This document shows, in pieces, positions 11,772 through 24,300 of a stretch of 64,000 nt of DNA. The DNA is taken from positions 3,288,454 to 3,352,453 of the forward strand of contig CAXIPT010000002.1 of the NCBI GenBank assembly GCA_964030475.1, read 5' to 3'. Source of the stretch: Tethya wilhelma. Lineage: Eukaryota > Porifera > Demospongiae > Tethyida > Tethyidae. Every line of letters starts with the position of its first letter. Position 1 is the first letter of the stretch. A program made the translations under genes and the position numbers. The notes beneath the pieces were generated by a model. It searched no databases. It saw only the letters and a program-made list of their open reading frames with translations, and was not told the origin of the DNA.

Positions 11772-14323
11772 CTAGGTAGTGCATTTCTCAGTGTACATCT
11801 TGTCTGCAATGCCTTTCTGTCCTATTCTTCTGAGAGCCTCAACCAAGATGCTCCAAGTAAGCTGATCACCACTTTTGGCCATTACGTTGTCTTCCTTTCT
11901 CAACCAAGCTTTTACCACATCCTCAGGGAGGTTCTGCATCTTGTCAAGGTTAAAGGCACTCAACCCTAGCACTCCACCAAGCAATGTGATCTGACGCTTG
12001 TCCAGTTTGAGCAAGTAACAACTGATATCAGCCCAATCATCTTCATCTACTATAGTACAAAGATATAATTCATAATTATTAGTGGTGTATGTGTACAACA
12101 ATAATAATTATTATGTAGGTGGATGGATGTATAATCACGTGCACATGTGTGCAGTAAAACCTCCGAACAAAGGACACTTTGTGGACAATAAATTCAGCTT
12201 GTTTGTCCTTTCTAGAGAGCTAGGTTGTCCTCTTCTCAGCTAGAGGTTCTGTTTGTATTGCTACAATAGGGAATTGGAATTTTTGGGAACCAAGAATATC
12301 GTCCTTTGTTGAGAGGTCTATAATACATGTATGTAGTGTCCCTATCTCGAAGGGTCCACTATCAAAGGTTCAAATCATTCGATTCTACTTTATTATAATT
12401 TTATCATAAACTTTAACATGCATAAATGTTTCTATTCTTAAAATTTAATGTGCATGCAATTTGACTGACCAACTGTGGACTTTAAAGCTGAGGTTTGATG
12501 AGACCGAGCTCGGCTTATCTCCTCCCAACCTTGAGAATATGTGTATCGCTCACATGACATTGTGTAGATGTCTTCTAGCAATTCAACAAAATCTTGCCTC
12601 TCTTCGTAAACTTCCCATTTTGCTGGACCAACAGCACGCTTTTTGTACTGTTCAAGAAGTGTTTGCTGAACTACTGAAAGATCTTGGAAAGTGCTCTTGA
12701 AATGTACCTGCTTGAGTTTTGCTTTAATTTCTTTGTACAACTGGCTGAACGACACTTGACACTGTGAGCGAGATATCTTGAGATTTTCCTGTGCAAACTT
12801 AAGCAGAATTCCACTGGACACCACTTTTTGAGTGAATTGCCGAGTTTGATGTTTGGAAACACCGAGGCTTTCTTTTTCTTCAAACACTGCTGTAGACTGC
12901 TCCAGCTCAGTGATAAAACTATCCAAAGTTAGTCTAGTGCTACTACTATGATCGGCGTAAACGAAACCGTCAAAATAGTGGCCAATTTGCTTTTTGAGTG
13001 CTTGTGTTTGGCTGAGTAAAATTGATCGGTGCAATCCAAACAGAGTACACGAGCCTGACGTATCTAAGACTTGTGAGTCCTCCTCCATTGGAAGGCCAAC
13101 CTCCGCAATTTTTCGTTTCATTTCATCTTCATACTCTCGAATCAGCTCATCTAAAACTTTTCTGCATCTTGCTACTACAACCACACACCATGTGTCACTA
13201 ATACAAGGAATGGCATTCGGATCATTAACAGCTTGAGTGTACTGCTCTGTCATAGCAGCAAGCAGAGGACCATCTACTAGTTTCCCTTCAGCAAAACCAT
13301 TTTTTGCTCGTATATTTTCTAAAACATATTCGACCACACTTTCCACCTGTTCGTTAAATTGAGGCGACAAGCTTGATTGGCCATGGTACGTTGTCATGTA
13401 CTGTAACACTGAAGGATCGGTTGTAGGTGGAGATAAGGTCATGCACATAATGGCAGGAAACAATAAGAGAATAGCTCGGCCAACTTTGTCACTTTCTGTT
13501 TCAGTGAAGGAACGGCTACGTTTTAGAACTTGTGTCTTAAGGTAGTCGGTTGGAGTCATTCCTTGTGGGATTTGAAGGACCACATCACGAAGGAGCCACA
13601 GGAGGTCGGGGAAATATTTCCTCAATTCAAATACATCAGGATCCTCCTTGTCTTTTTCAGCAGCAATGGATGAATATAATTTTCCGAAGTGACTATAGAA
13701 GTTAACAACAAAAATTTTACAGTCCATTAAAGCACTATATTTTTTAAAAGGCAGACAATTACGTACCTCATTCTTTCAAGATCATTCCTCTTGGGAGTTC
13801 CCATTGAATTGTAGATGAAGTACGAGCTGAGGAGAACGGTCATCACCAGGATACTAGCATCATCCTTGTTCTTATAATTAGCTTTGTACGAATCTATTCC
13901 CTCTGTATCCATTAAGAGCACAGTGAACTCTTCATTTTCCAGCACAGTTGTGCCTATCCAAATACCAAATGTTTTGGCATTCATTGTATGACCAAGTGCA
14001 AAGTCATCAGCTGATCCCACTACTCTTGATAGAAAGTAAGATTTGCCAGTACGACAGGGTCCTCCAATGGCCAGCACAGCTATGGGTCGATCGATGGTTT
14101 CCAGCAAACGAAGAGTCTCGGGGACAACCTTGAGTCTAGAACGTCGTTCATCCGGCCTAATAGGCTTCAGCTCGTTTGTCGAGATATCATAGCTGCAGTC
14201 ATTGGGGATGATCAGAGGCATGGAACGAGGAACAGATCCCAGCTCTGGGTGGGTGAGAACACGCTTGGTGTACCGTGTAGATCTCTTCACCAAATGAACA
14301 CTAGAATAGTATCTTCCAGCCAT
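11772..14323 (-). CDS. Guanylate-binding-protein-type large GTPase fused to a C-terminal Death domain
   Basis: Three exons on the - strand: 14323-13767, 13692-12470 and 12049-11772 (2058 nt, 685 aa, phases 2 and 1 match). Residues 81-95 hold the P-loop (GPCRTGKS at 88-95) and DTEG lies at 139-142. The GBP G domain continues in exon 2, with an RD pair (WLLRDVVLQ) where family members have T-L-R-D. Exon 2 then gives about 300 residues of predicted helix, like the GBP stalk. Exon 3 reads DEDDWADISCYLLKL, VVKAWLRKED and WSILVEALRRIGQKGIADKM, the helix pattern and core tryptophans of a Death domain. GBPs are dynamin-like GTPases of cell-autonomous immunity; Death domains recruit adaptors. A combined role in pathogen sensing or cell death is inference. 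I started at MAGRYYSS; an in-frame ATG 13 codons upstream (14362) is possible. Confidence 0.88.
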
Positions 14324-14707
14324 AATATAATGGCATGGGTTGAAGGCGGGGGCGTGACTCAATGATCACATGCGTCGCTCGCGATATGCACAAAATAAAA
14401 TTATGCGTAGGAACATAAACTTTGACCTTTGATAGCAATAAAATGCAGCGGTATTCTGATAGTGTCATAACAGTGCAAGATAGTAACATTATTACTGCAT
14501 AGAAAATTTGAAGCATCTAATTTTGACAAAAAAAAAGAGTAAAAGGTAGTCTCAGGCGTGTGCACAGTGTGTACTCATACAGGCAAGGACAGAGGGAGCG
14601 GACTGACCTGGGTACGAACTATATACAAGCTGAGCAAAAGGTGTGTGTGTGTCTACATCAGCTAGACATGAGACAGCAAGAGAGTAGTGTGTGTTACCAT
14701 GTTTAAT
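14324..14707. other. Spacer between the GTPase start and the duplicated CD2BP2 3' end
   Basis: It should contain the GTPase promoter and the 3' UTR of the upstream CD2BP2 copy. It is matched by 17044-17402 in the second duplication unit. No clear TATA box or other site is recognised. Confidence 0.5.
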
Positions 14708-15661
14708 TTACGAGTACAAATCAAAGTCGATGCGTTTGGAGTTATAAAACTGAGCATCAGGGTTTCCAGTCTTTCGTACCCACACACCATCAGGGAAGTA
14801 CCTGCAGGAGGAAATGATGAACAAAAACAAACAAACAAACAAATAAATCAAGAGACAGAAAGCTGTATGTATACTGTATAGCTATTGTTTAATTTTCAAG
14901 CCTGTACAGTTAGCATTTTCACAGACAACGCTCTTGCAGATTCTCATTTAAAATTTCGTAGATCAATCATTGTTTGTGTGTGTGTGCACATGATCAATTA
15001 CTTTATCATTGAACAAAAATTCCAATCTGCACATAATGTTTGATACAGAAAGTAAAGTATACTAACAGTGAAAAAAAGCAGTACAGTGCACATAAGCTTA
15101 AAGTGTTCAATAGTGTGTTGTACAGATGTATTTTTGCACAACCTTCCAATAATTCAAAATTAATATCATGGATGATTGATTGCTTCATTTTGTAGTTATT
15201 AATGAAAGACATGCGTACTATCTGGAGTACAAGGTCATGATACTACCATCCCTAGTTCTTAAGGCTACACACCCGCAGTAAGTGCTCTGCTTTTTGCCAA
15301 TTAACAACTAGGAGTTACAGGCCTACAATTAGGTGCGTGCAACGTGACGAAGGAGGAGGGTCTAGCTCGATAGACAAGCCTACAATATGCCTGAGCAGGC
15401 ATTGAGAAAGGTTTGGGATTGATAAGACTGTTGGGTTTTAAACTTCATGTCACTAATTTTAGTCTCGTACCCTTCATCCACCCATTGTTCCATCTGTGAG
15501 CTCTTGTAGGGTCCATGAAGCTCCGCCTCTTTTGTGTTCTTCCACTTGTACTCCCACATGACCTCATCATCAAGAGAGGGGGCGGGGTTTGATGATCGCT
15601 GATCACTATCAGCCCCGCCCCCTGATTGATCATCAGCATCAGCAAACATATCAACAGGTTC

Positions 15662-15717
<56 letters not shown>

Positions 15718-16260
15718 GAGTACATGTGTGAGAGAAAGATAGTGTGTACGCATAATAATTTTTGAAACATGATGACACAACACTATAATAATATTGACTT
15801 TAAAACAAACCTCTAGCCTTCTTTTCTCTTTCAATGAAGAACTTTATCTTCTCAAAAGTGTCTTCATAAACAGCTGAGCCAGCAAATCAAGTTAAGGTAA
15901 AAGGCATGTCTTGGCCAAATAAAGCGAAACCTCTAACAAAGAAAGTACAGAATGATTATTTTGAAACTCTTCAAGTTCTTCTTAACTTGTTTGATGTTAT
16001 TTATTTATCCAATGCTGTATGTAAGGTTACATGTGCATGCACAAAATATTCCTTGGCAACTTAGCTCCCTTCATTATTTCAGTCCTGGGGTTAAGTCTAG
16101 CTAGAGCTATCGCGCTTTCAAATACTTATACGCTGTAGTATACATGCATGTAGGTAATGAAAGTGAACTAAAGGATACAGTAGTCGCCAGTAGCAACCAA
16201 CTGGTCGGCCAGACCAGTGAGTCTGATGAGAGCTTCTTTGTCCTCAGTTGACTGACATGG
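14708..16260 (-). CDS. CD2BP2: Duplicated last four exons of CD2BP2 (GYF domain), partial gene copy
   Basis: Four exons on the - strand: 16260-16179, 15873-15811, 15660-15471 and 14801-14708. They correspond exactly in length and phase (82, 63, 190, 94 nt) to the last four exons of the gene at 17403-25947. The reading frame is open from [14 protein letters not shown] through the GYF domain ([18 protein letters not shown]) to the stop after DFDLYS. The first exon has Cys where the main copy has Ser. There is no upstream part, because the duplication starts inside an intron. It could act as an alternative 3' end if transcription reads through the nearer copy, or it may be inert. The coding sequence shows no decay, so the event is recent or the copy is under constraint. 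Confidence 0.8.
15663..15716. repeat. (GA)n on +, a (CT)n polypyrimidine tract for the GYF exon acceptor
   Basis: Read on the - strand, a CT microsatellite ends in ctccag directly before the GYF exon of the duplicated copy. Confidence 0.9.
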
Positions 16261-16350
16261 CTGCATGGAAAAGCAGGTAAGAGAAATGTAAAAAATAAAC
16301 GGTTATAATAAGAGGTCGTATAATCAGCCAACAAGTTTTGATATTAAAAT

Positions 16351-17043
16351 ACTTCTTCAATTCAAATACATCCGGATCCTCCTCTTTTTCAGCAGCAATG
16401 GATGAATATAATTTTCCGAAGTGACTATAGAAGTTAACAACAAAAATTTTACAGTCCAGTAAAGCACTATATTTTTTAAAAGGCAGACAGTTACGTACCT
16501 CATTCTTTCAAGATCATTCTTCTTGGGAGTTCCCATTGAATTGTAGATGAAGTACGAGCTGAGGAGAACAGTCATCACCAGGACACTAGCATCATCCCTG
16601 TTCTTAGCTTTATATGAATCTATTCCCTCTGTATCCATCAAGAGCACAGTGAACTCTTCATTTTCCAGCACAGTTGTGCCTATCCAAATGCCAAATGTTT
16701 TGGCATCCATTGTGTGACCAAGTGCAAAGTCATCAGCTGATCCCACTACTCTTGATAGAAAGTAAGATTTGCCAGTACGACAGGGTCCTCCAATGGCCAG
16801 CACAGCTATAGGACGGTCAATGGTTTCCAGCAAACGAAGAGTCTCGGGGACAACCTTGAGGCTAGAACGTCGTTCGTCCTGAATAGGCTTCAGTTCATTT
16901 TTCGAGACATCATAGCTGCAGTCATTGGGAATGATCAGAGGCATGGAACGAGGAACAGATCCCAGCTCTGGGTGGGTGAGAACACGCTTGGTGTACGTAG
17001 ATCTCTTCACCAAATGAACACTAGAATAGTATCTTCCAGCCAT
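16351..17043 (-). pseudogene. Truncated second copy of the GBP-type GTPase (first exon plus start of second)
   Basis: The exon from 17043 down to about 16503 encodes the same start (MAGRYYSSVHLVKRS), P-loop GPCRTGKS and DTEG motif as the gene at 11772-14323, and it is fully open. A few changes are seen: one residue lost after KRST, and two lost in the region after DSYKA. The intron and the start of exon 2 follow (HFGKLYSSIAAEKEEDPD). Homology then stops at about 16351, where the tandem-duplication junction joins it to CD2BP2 intron sequence. The rest of the G domain, the helical part and the Death domain are missing. A short protein could still be made, but it would lack the guanine-specificity region, so I call it a truncated copy. 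Confidence 0.8.
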
Positions 17044-17402
17044 AATTTTATGGCATGGGTTGAAGGCGGGGGCGTGACTCAATGATCACATGTGTCGCGA
17101 TATGCACAAAATAAAATTATGCGTAGGAACATAAACTTTGACCTTTGATAGCAATGAAATGCAGCGGTATTCTGATAGTGTCATAACAGTGCAAGATAGT
17201 AACATTATTACTGCATAGAAAATTTGAAGCATCTAATTTTGACAAACAAAAAGAGTAAAAGGTAGTCTCGTGTGCACAGTGTGTACTCATACAGGCAAGG
17301 ACAGAGGGAGAGACTGACCTGAGCAAAAGGTGTGTGTGTGTGTGTGTCTACATCAGCTAGACATGAGACAGCAAGAGAGGAGTGTGTGTTACCATGTTTA
17401 AT

Positions 17403-18316
17403 TTATGAGTACAAGTCAAAGTCGATGCGTTTGGAGTTATAAAACTGAGCATCAGGATTTCCAGTCTTTCGTACCCACACCCCATCAGGGAAGTACCTGC
17501 AGGAGGAAATAATGAACAAAAAACAAATAAATAAATCAAGAGACAGAAAGCTGTGTACTGTATAGCTATTGTTTAATTTTCAAGCCTGAATAGTTAGAAT
17601 TTTCACGGACAACGCTTTTGCAGATTCTCATTTAAAATTTCGTAGATCAATCATTGTTTGTGTGTATGCACATGATCAATTACTTTATCATTGAACAATC
17701 TGTAGATAATGTTTTACATGGAAAGTTAAGTACTATAATAGTGGAAAAAGCAGTACATAAGCTTAAAGTGTTCAATAGTGTGTTGTACAGGTGTATTTTT
17801 GCACAACCTTCCAATAATTCAAAATTAATATCATGGATGATTGATTACTTCATTTTGTAGTTATTAATGAAAGATACTACCATCCCTAGTTCTCAAGGCT
17901 ACACACCCATAGTAAGCGACTCTGCCTTTTGCCAAATTAACAACTACAGGAGTTACAGGCCTACAACATGCCTGAGCACGAAAATTAAACGCACGAAAAA
18001 TTGTAAAGTAGTGGGTGGGGCTGCATAACGCAGTGATGCTACGAAAATTATTTAACACGAAAATTTAACGTACAAAAACTTTTAAAACGAAAATTCTGTG
18101 ATTTACGGTAATTTTAGTCTCGTACCCTTCATCCACCCATTGTTCCATCTGTGAGCTCTTGTAGGGTCCATGAAGCTCCGCCTCTTTTGTGTTCTTCCAC
18201 TTGTACTCCCACATGACCTCATCGTCAAGAGAGGGGGCGGGGTTTGATGACTGCTGATCACTATCAGCCCCACCCCCTGATTGATCATCAGCATCAGCAA
18301 ACATATCAACAGGTTC

Positions 18317-18364
<48 letters not shown>

Positions 18365-21300
18365 GAGTACATGTGTGAGAGAAAGATAGTGTGTACGCAT
18401 AATAATTTTTGAAACATGATCACACAACACTATATATTGACTTTAAAACAAACCTCTAGCCTTCTTTTCTCTTTCAATGAAGAACTTTATCTTCTCAAAA
18501 GTGTCCTCATAAACAGCTGAGTCAGCAAATCAAGTTAAGGTAAAAAGCATGTCTTGGCCAAATAAAGAGAAACTTCTAACAAAGGACAAGTCTAAAGGTA
18601 CAGAATGCATGGTTATTTTGAAACTCTTCAAGTTCTTCTCAACTTGTTTCACGTTGTTATTCAATGCTGTATGCAAGGTACATATGCATACACAAATACT
18701 CTTTAGCAATTTAGCTCCTTTCATTACTTTAGTCCTGGGGTGAAGTTTACTAGCCAGCTTGTGTAGCTAGAACCATCATGATTTCAAATACTTACATGCT
18801 GTGGTATACATGCATGTACATAGGTAATGAAAGTGAACTAAAGGATACAGTAGTCGCCAGTAGAAACCAACTGGTCGGCCAGACCAGTGAGTCTGACGAG
18901 AGCTTCTTTGTCCTCAGTTGACTGAGATGGCTGCATGGAAAAGTAGGTAAGAGAAATGTAAAAAAATAAACGGTTACAATAAGAGGTTGTATAATCAGCC
19001 AACAAGTTTTGATATTAGGTTACTCCCTGTTGTAATGATATTAGTACATATCAAACGGTGTTATCGCACACCTCCTCAGGGCATGGTGGAAGTCTAGTAA
19101 CCATAGATATAATAATTTTGCGTATGCGTACATGTAGCATTTTGATAATCAATAATCCAACATTTACAGGGAAATAAAGTCCAAAATATCTTGAGCACGA
19201 TGCCTCAACGAGTGAGACAACATAATGATATCTTGGAATAATTTTTGGGTGAGGGGATCAGTTTTGCCTATAGTACTCATCATCTCACACTTCTAGATAA
19301 TTATACTACATTTGCATAAACAGGTAAAGGGTCACCATATTTGTGTGCTTTACATTTATGAGACAAGAACAACATGGTCACGCACCTCTTTCGTTTCGTC
19401 TGGTGATGTCTCTATTTTCTTCTTTTGTTTCCTCCACTTTTGACTGGCACTAGTGGACTGAGTCTTCACCCCACCAAGACGACGCACGGCCTGTTACCAT
19501 GGTAACAACAACAACATGTGATACATGCACAAACAGAGAGAAGACAAAACAATATGTATGACATGGTTGACCTTTGAACCTCTATCACAAGATATTTTGA
19601 GCAACAAGAGTATGTACACGTATGACATAAGTGAACTATTGCCTAAAGGTCAACCGTGTCCTGACCTCCTCCGGCAAAACGGAAAATCATTAGTACAAAT
19701 GTATAGTTCATCTATCAGGTACTGACAAGCAATGACAATGGATGATGGGAGAATTGGAAAGAAGTCAAGGTGGGAAGACTAGACAAAGTCAAGAGAAAAG
19801 ATAATTAACACGTACTCAATCAAAAAATCTCCTCTTATAGCCAACGTTACTACAATAAAATTATATCGGGAAAGTTTCGAAGGGCTTAACTTTCATGGTT
19901 TTTGCGAAAGTTAAAACAAAAAAAAAAAGTTTGACTAGAGACATCCATGACAGTTTGACACCGCGAAACTTTCCCGCTATACGGTAGTCATACTTCTACC
20001 ACAGTCACTCATTAAAATTGACCTCTGACCTTCACAACAGTCTCTCCTGGTCTGAGGATGTCCAGTATCTGTTGGTAGACTGTCAGTTTGTCCACTTCTG
20101 GTTCACTGTCATCATTGTTAGCTTCTTGAGAGGTGTCTGAGGCTGGTTTCCCACCGGTCTTCCACTCCTGCTGTTCATCCACCTAGAGGAGAAGATACAC
20201 ATGGTTTAAAGTCGGCTAGTAGTGTATAGTTGTGCTCCAATACCTTGCTCCAGTCCACATCTTCCAGCCAGTTGTCCTGAACACTATCTGGGTCTCCCTT
20301 GTAGTAGTAGTTACCATGGGAATCAAAATAACTGCACCAAAGAAGAACAAACCTTACTTCTAATGACATCAACAAATACAAATACAATGAAAGCACTGAT
20401 GGTGCACAAGCCTCGGCACACTCATTGACAACTAGCTAGTGCGCTTGTATGCATATTATGCTGTGTAAAAGAGTGTATCATAGCTACATGTATGAGTACT
20501 ATGAGTCAATGTATTAGAAAATAATCACCTATAGGCACACAGTGACACTGTCCGTACAGCCATCACCACATCTCTGTGATGAAGCAGCAGGCCAACTAGC
20601 ATGCATAAATAAACACGCATGTGTACAAAAGACCATTAGTACTGAGACTTATACAACAAGTCCCAGCTCAGTATGCCTGATCTGTGTCAGCGGCCTAGCA
20701 CTGATGATCAATCATGATCCGCAGTGGTCTCAGCTAGCCGATAGTACAATGATCTCAGTAAGGAAAACTCAGTTCAGAAAATCCATTGAACCAGTGGTAA
20801 AACTTTGACAGTAATGCTTAGTTATACTGCTCGAAAGCAGATATTCAGCTAACCTGAACCATACTGAGACAGGCCATACTGCATGATGCTGCATCATGGC
20901 AGTATGCAGTCAAGAGACAAGTTGCAGCATATAAAAACAATCAATTGAGTTAGTTACTTGTGCAAGCAGCTAAGCCAACTGAACCAAGCACATCACATCC
21001 AGCTAGAGCCAGAGCTTTGAACTGAACTGAGCATATCTGGTCCAACTGTAATTCTAGATAACGCACACTACATGGGGCATGATCGTGGGTGCGGTTTCGA
21101 AGCTAAGCGTTCTGGGAAGCACAAAAGCCTCAAATCTCAGAAACTACAGCGTTAATTTTGCAAGATTCTACACAACAAATTTCTAGATAATTCTAATTCA
21201 TGAACGTAAATACCTTCTGTTTGTACCATGGAGCTGCCATTCTTCAGATAATCTAGTAACAGACACACAGACAAAACGACTACCGTAACCCTCTGCACGT

Positions 21301-24300
21301 GCTACGCACGTGCCGAGGCTTAAATACTGGAGAACCCAAGAACCTTTCCCACTAAAACTAGTGGAGAACCCAAGAACCTTTCCCACTAAAACTAGTGGAG
21401 AACCCAAGAACCTTTCCCACTAAAACTAGTGGAGAACCCAAGAACGTTTTCTCATTAAAACTACTGGAGAACCCAAGAACCTTTTCTCATTAAAACTACT
21501 AGAGAACCCAACAACCTTTTCTCATTAAAACTACTAAGAACCTTTCCCACTAAAACTAGTGGAGAACCCAAGAACCTTTCCGACTAAAACTAGTGGAGAA
21601 CCCAAGAACCTTTTCCCATTAAAACTACTGGAGAACCCAAGAACCTTTCCCTATCACACTATAGGAAAAATTTAGTGCATGTCACTGAAAATCCCCTATA
21701 TAATATATAGGGAAAATCTAGTGCCTAGTGTCACTAAATTTTCCCTTAAGTATATAGGGAAAAAAAACTAATAATGACATTTTATTCATATCCTGCTGAG
21801 ATAGCTGTTTGTCAAATTCTGTAGTTTTAATCTTTCTCTCCCCATGACCCCTGCACAGGCTGAGGACTTCCTAAGAGTGTACCCTCCATTCGTCAACTTC
21901 TTTGACATGAGCAAGGAGAGGCTGCAGAAGTGTGACAAGACATACCCGAGATTCCACGCCTTCTTGAAGGTAATGATGGACACACCTTCTTGTACCATGT
22001 TCAGACACCAGCACACGTGGAATGAGTTATCATGGCAGAAATGTTGCCATTATGGCTCACGTGTGTTCCTTGTACAACTATAACATCTTCTTTGATTGCC
22101 TTTCTTCCTCTGAAGGTGAATGAGTCCAGACCAGAGTGCTCAAGACAGACGCTGGCCCAGCTCCTCATCAACCCAATCCAAAGAATACCTAGAATAATCC
22201 TGCTATTGCAAGGTGAGCGTAGGGACAACCTGCTGGCATTAGCCTCGAAGGAGATCACAAGATATTCTTGATAATGTGTTGAGAACCTATATTATCATAG
22301 AGTGAGATGAGAAACCAAGAACCTAAAACCATCATACGTGATGAGAAACCAAGAACCCAGCAACACATTACCAAGCCTATCTCAGTCTAGGAAGGTCGTA
22401 TTGAAATGGGACTGGCACCATTGTGGTCAGAGTGATGAGAGCTTTCAAATGAATCTTTATTTTATAATGTATTATTCCTAAAATCATAGCTATCATAATT
22501 ATTATTTTTAGTATTCACTGAGAATTATATTTCTTTTTCACTTGTCCCTACCTTTGATCACCACATACCCAGAATGGATTCAAGGAGAGACTACTTGAGA
22601 CTATGTTTTCTCTTTTAACATTTTAAAAGGAACCTATTGCATGCCTCAAACTTCATCATTACTACAGTATGTGATCTTTGACCACAACTCGCAGTCTGGT
22701 AGGCCAACGCTTAAAGTACCATTTGCCAGGTCCTGCTCATATTACCACTCTTTCTTTAATTTTCCAACACTCTAAGACTATGGAATCAGCTCAGTGCCAG
22801 CTAGCATCGTCTATTCTAAGCTTCAAGTCACATTTATTGCAACACTTTTACTAAAAATTCATGTCCAATTATTTTACTATGTCTAACTTGATTTTTCACT
22901 TTATTATAATCTTTATCTTGTTCATGTATTCATAACTTAGTTTTTAATTCACTTATATAGTCTTAAACTGGTATATACACCTGTATTAGCATATTATTAC
23001 TATTTGTGTATACCATGCATATGTGCATGCTAAATTATTATAAACAAACAAACAAACAACAAAAACCTTCTCTCTATATTATTTATTTGATTTTAGCAAA
23101 AAAAAAAAAGACCGTATGTATTTCCAAACTCCTTGCAGTGTGGCTGAGTTGGGCTTGGGAGGCCACACACCACCTTCTTATGTATTTTTATTTTACAGGC
23201 TGTTTCTTTAATTTGTATTTGTGCCTAATATAGCGGCTAGATTATCCTCTTTGTGTTTTAGCTAATTTTGTAATTTTGTCATATAGGCCATTGGCCTGCT
23301 GGAAGACAAACTAGTACAATATTCACGTATGGTACCTCACCTCTTATGCCTTTGCCAGGAATTATCATTTTATGCATCCGTCCTTTACTTCAAATCAGTG
23401 CGGCTACACAACAAAAAATACAGACTACTATTCACTGTTCACTGATGGTGTGCAATATTGAGAAATTATAGTTCACTTCCGACATTCAACCAAACATAAA
23501 TTTACAANGAACCCAAGAACCTTTTCTCATTAAAACTAATGGAGAACCCAAGAACCTTTTCTCATTAAAACTACTGGAGAACCCAAGAACCTTTTCTCAT
23601 TAAAACTACTGGAGAACCTAGGAAGCTTTCCCACTAAAACTAGTGGAGAACCCAAGAACCTTTCCCACTAAAACTAGTGGAGAACCCAAGAACCTTTCCC
23701 ACTAAAACTAGTGGAGAACCCAAGAACCTTTCCCCATTAAAACTACTGGAGAACCCAAGAACCTTTTCTCATTAAAACTACTGGAGAGCCCAAGAACCTT
23801 TTCTCATTAAAACTACTGGAGATCCCAAGAACCTTTTCTCATTAAAACTACTCAGTGGAGAACCTAAGAACCTTTTTTCATTATAACTAGTGGAGAACCC
23901 AAGAACCTTTCCCATTATAACTAGTGAAGAACCCAAGAACCTTTCCCACTAAAACTAGTGGAGAACCCAAGAACCTTTCCCACTAAAACTAGTGGAGAAC
24001 CCAAGAACCTTTTCTCATTAAAATGAAGGCACCGAGGCGCACTCAACTAGCTACCACACTTATATGCATACAGTGTAAAAGAGTGTAACATAACTCAGTA
24101 TCACTAAAAACTTCAAAACTACAGGCTATGATCCATCTAGTGGCCGGCATAGCTAACACGGCTATGGTGAAGCAGCACATGTTACAGACTATAAACCAGA
24201 TGAGCTCTGCTACGGTTATGTACATGCATTGGAATACTCAGCTGCCGTCAAAGTCTAGCACTGAGCTGGGCCTCAGTAAGAGCCTAGCTAACCACAGCTA

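Noticed and set aside
12461..13236. Plus-strand open frames opposite the GTPase gene
   Set aside because: They are the reverse side of a long conserved - strand exon and show no family features.
21326..24022. CRISPR-like regular repeat arrays
   Set aside because: Units are directly adjacent with no unique spacers, and this is animal DNA; it is a minisatellite.
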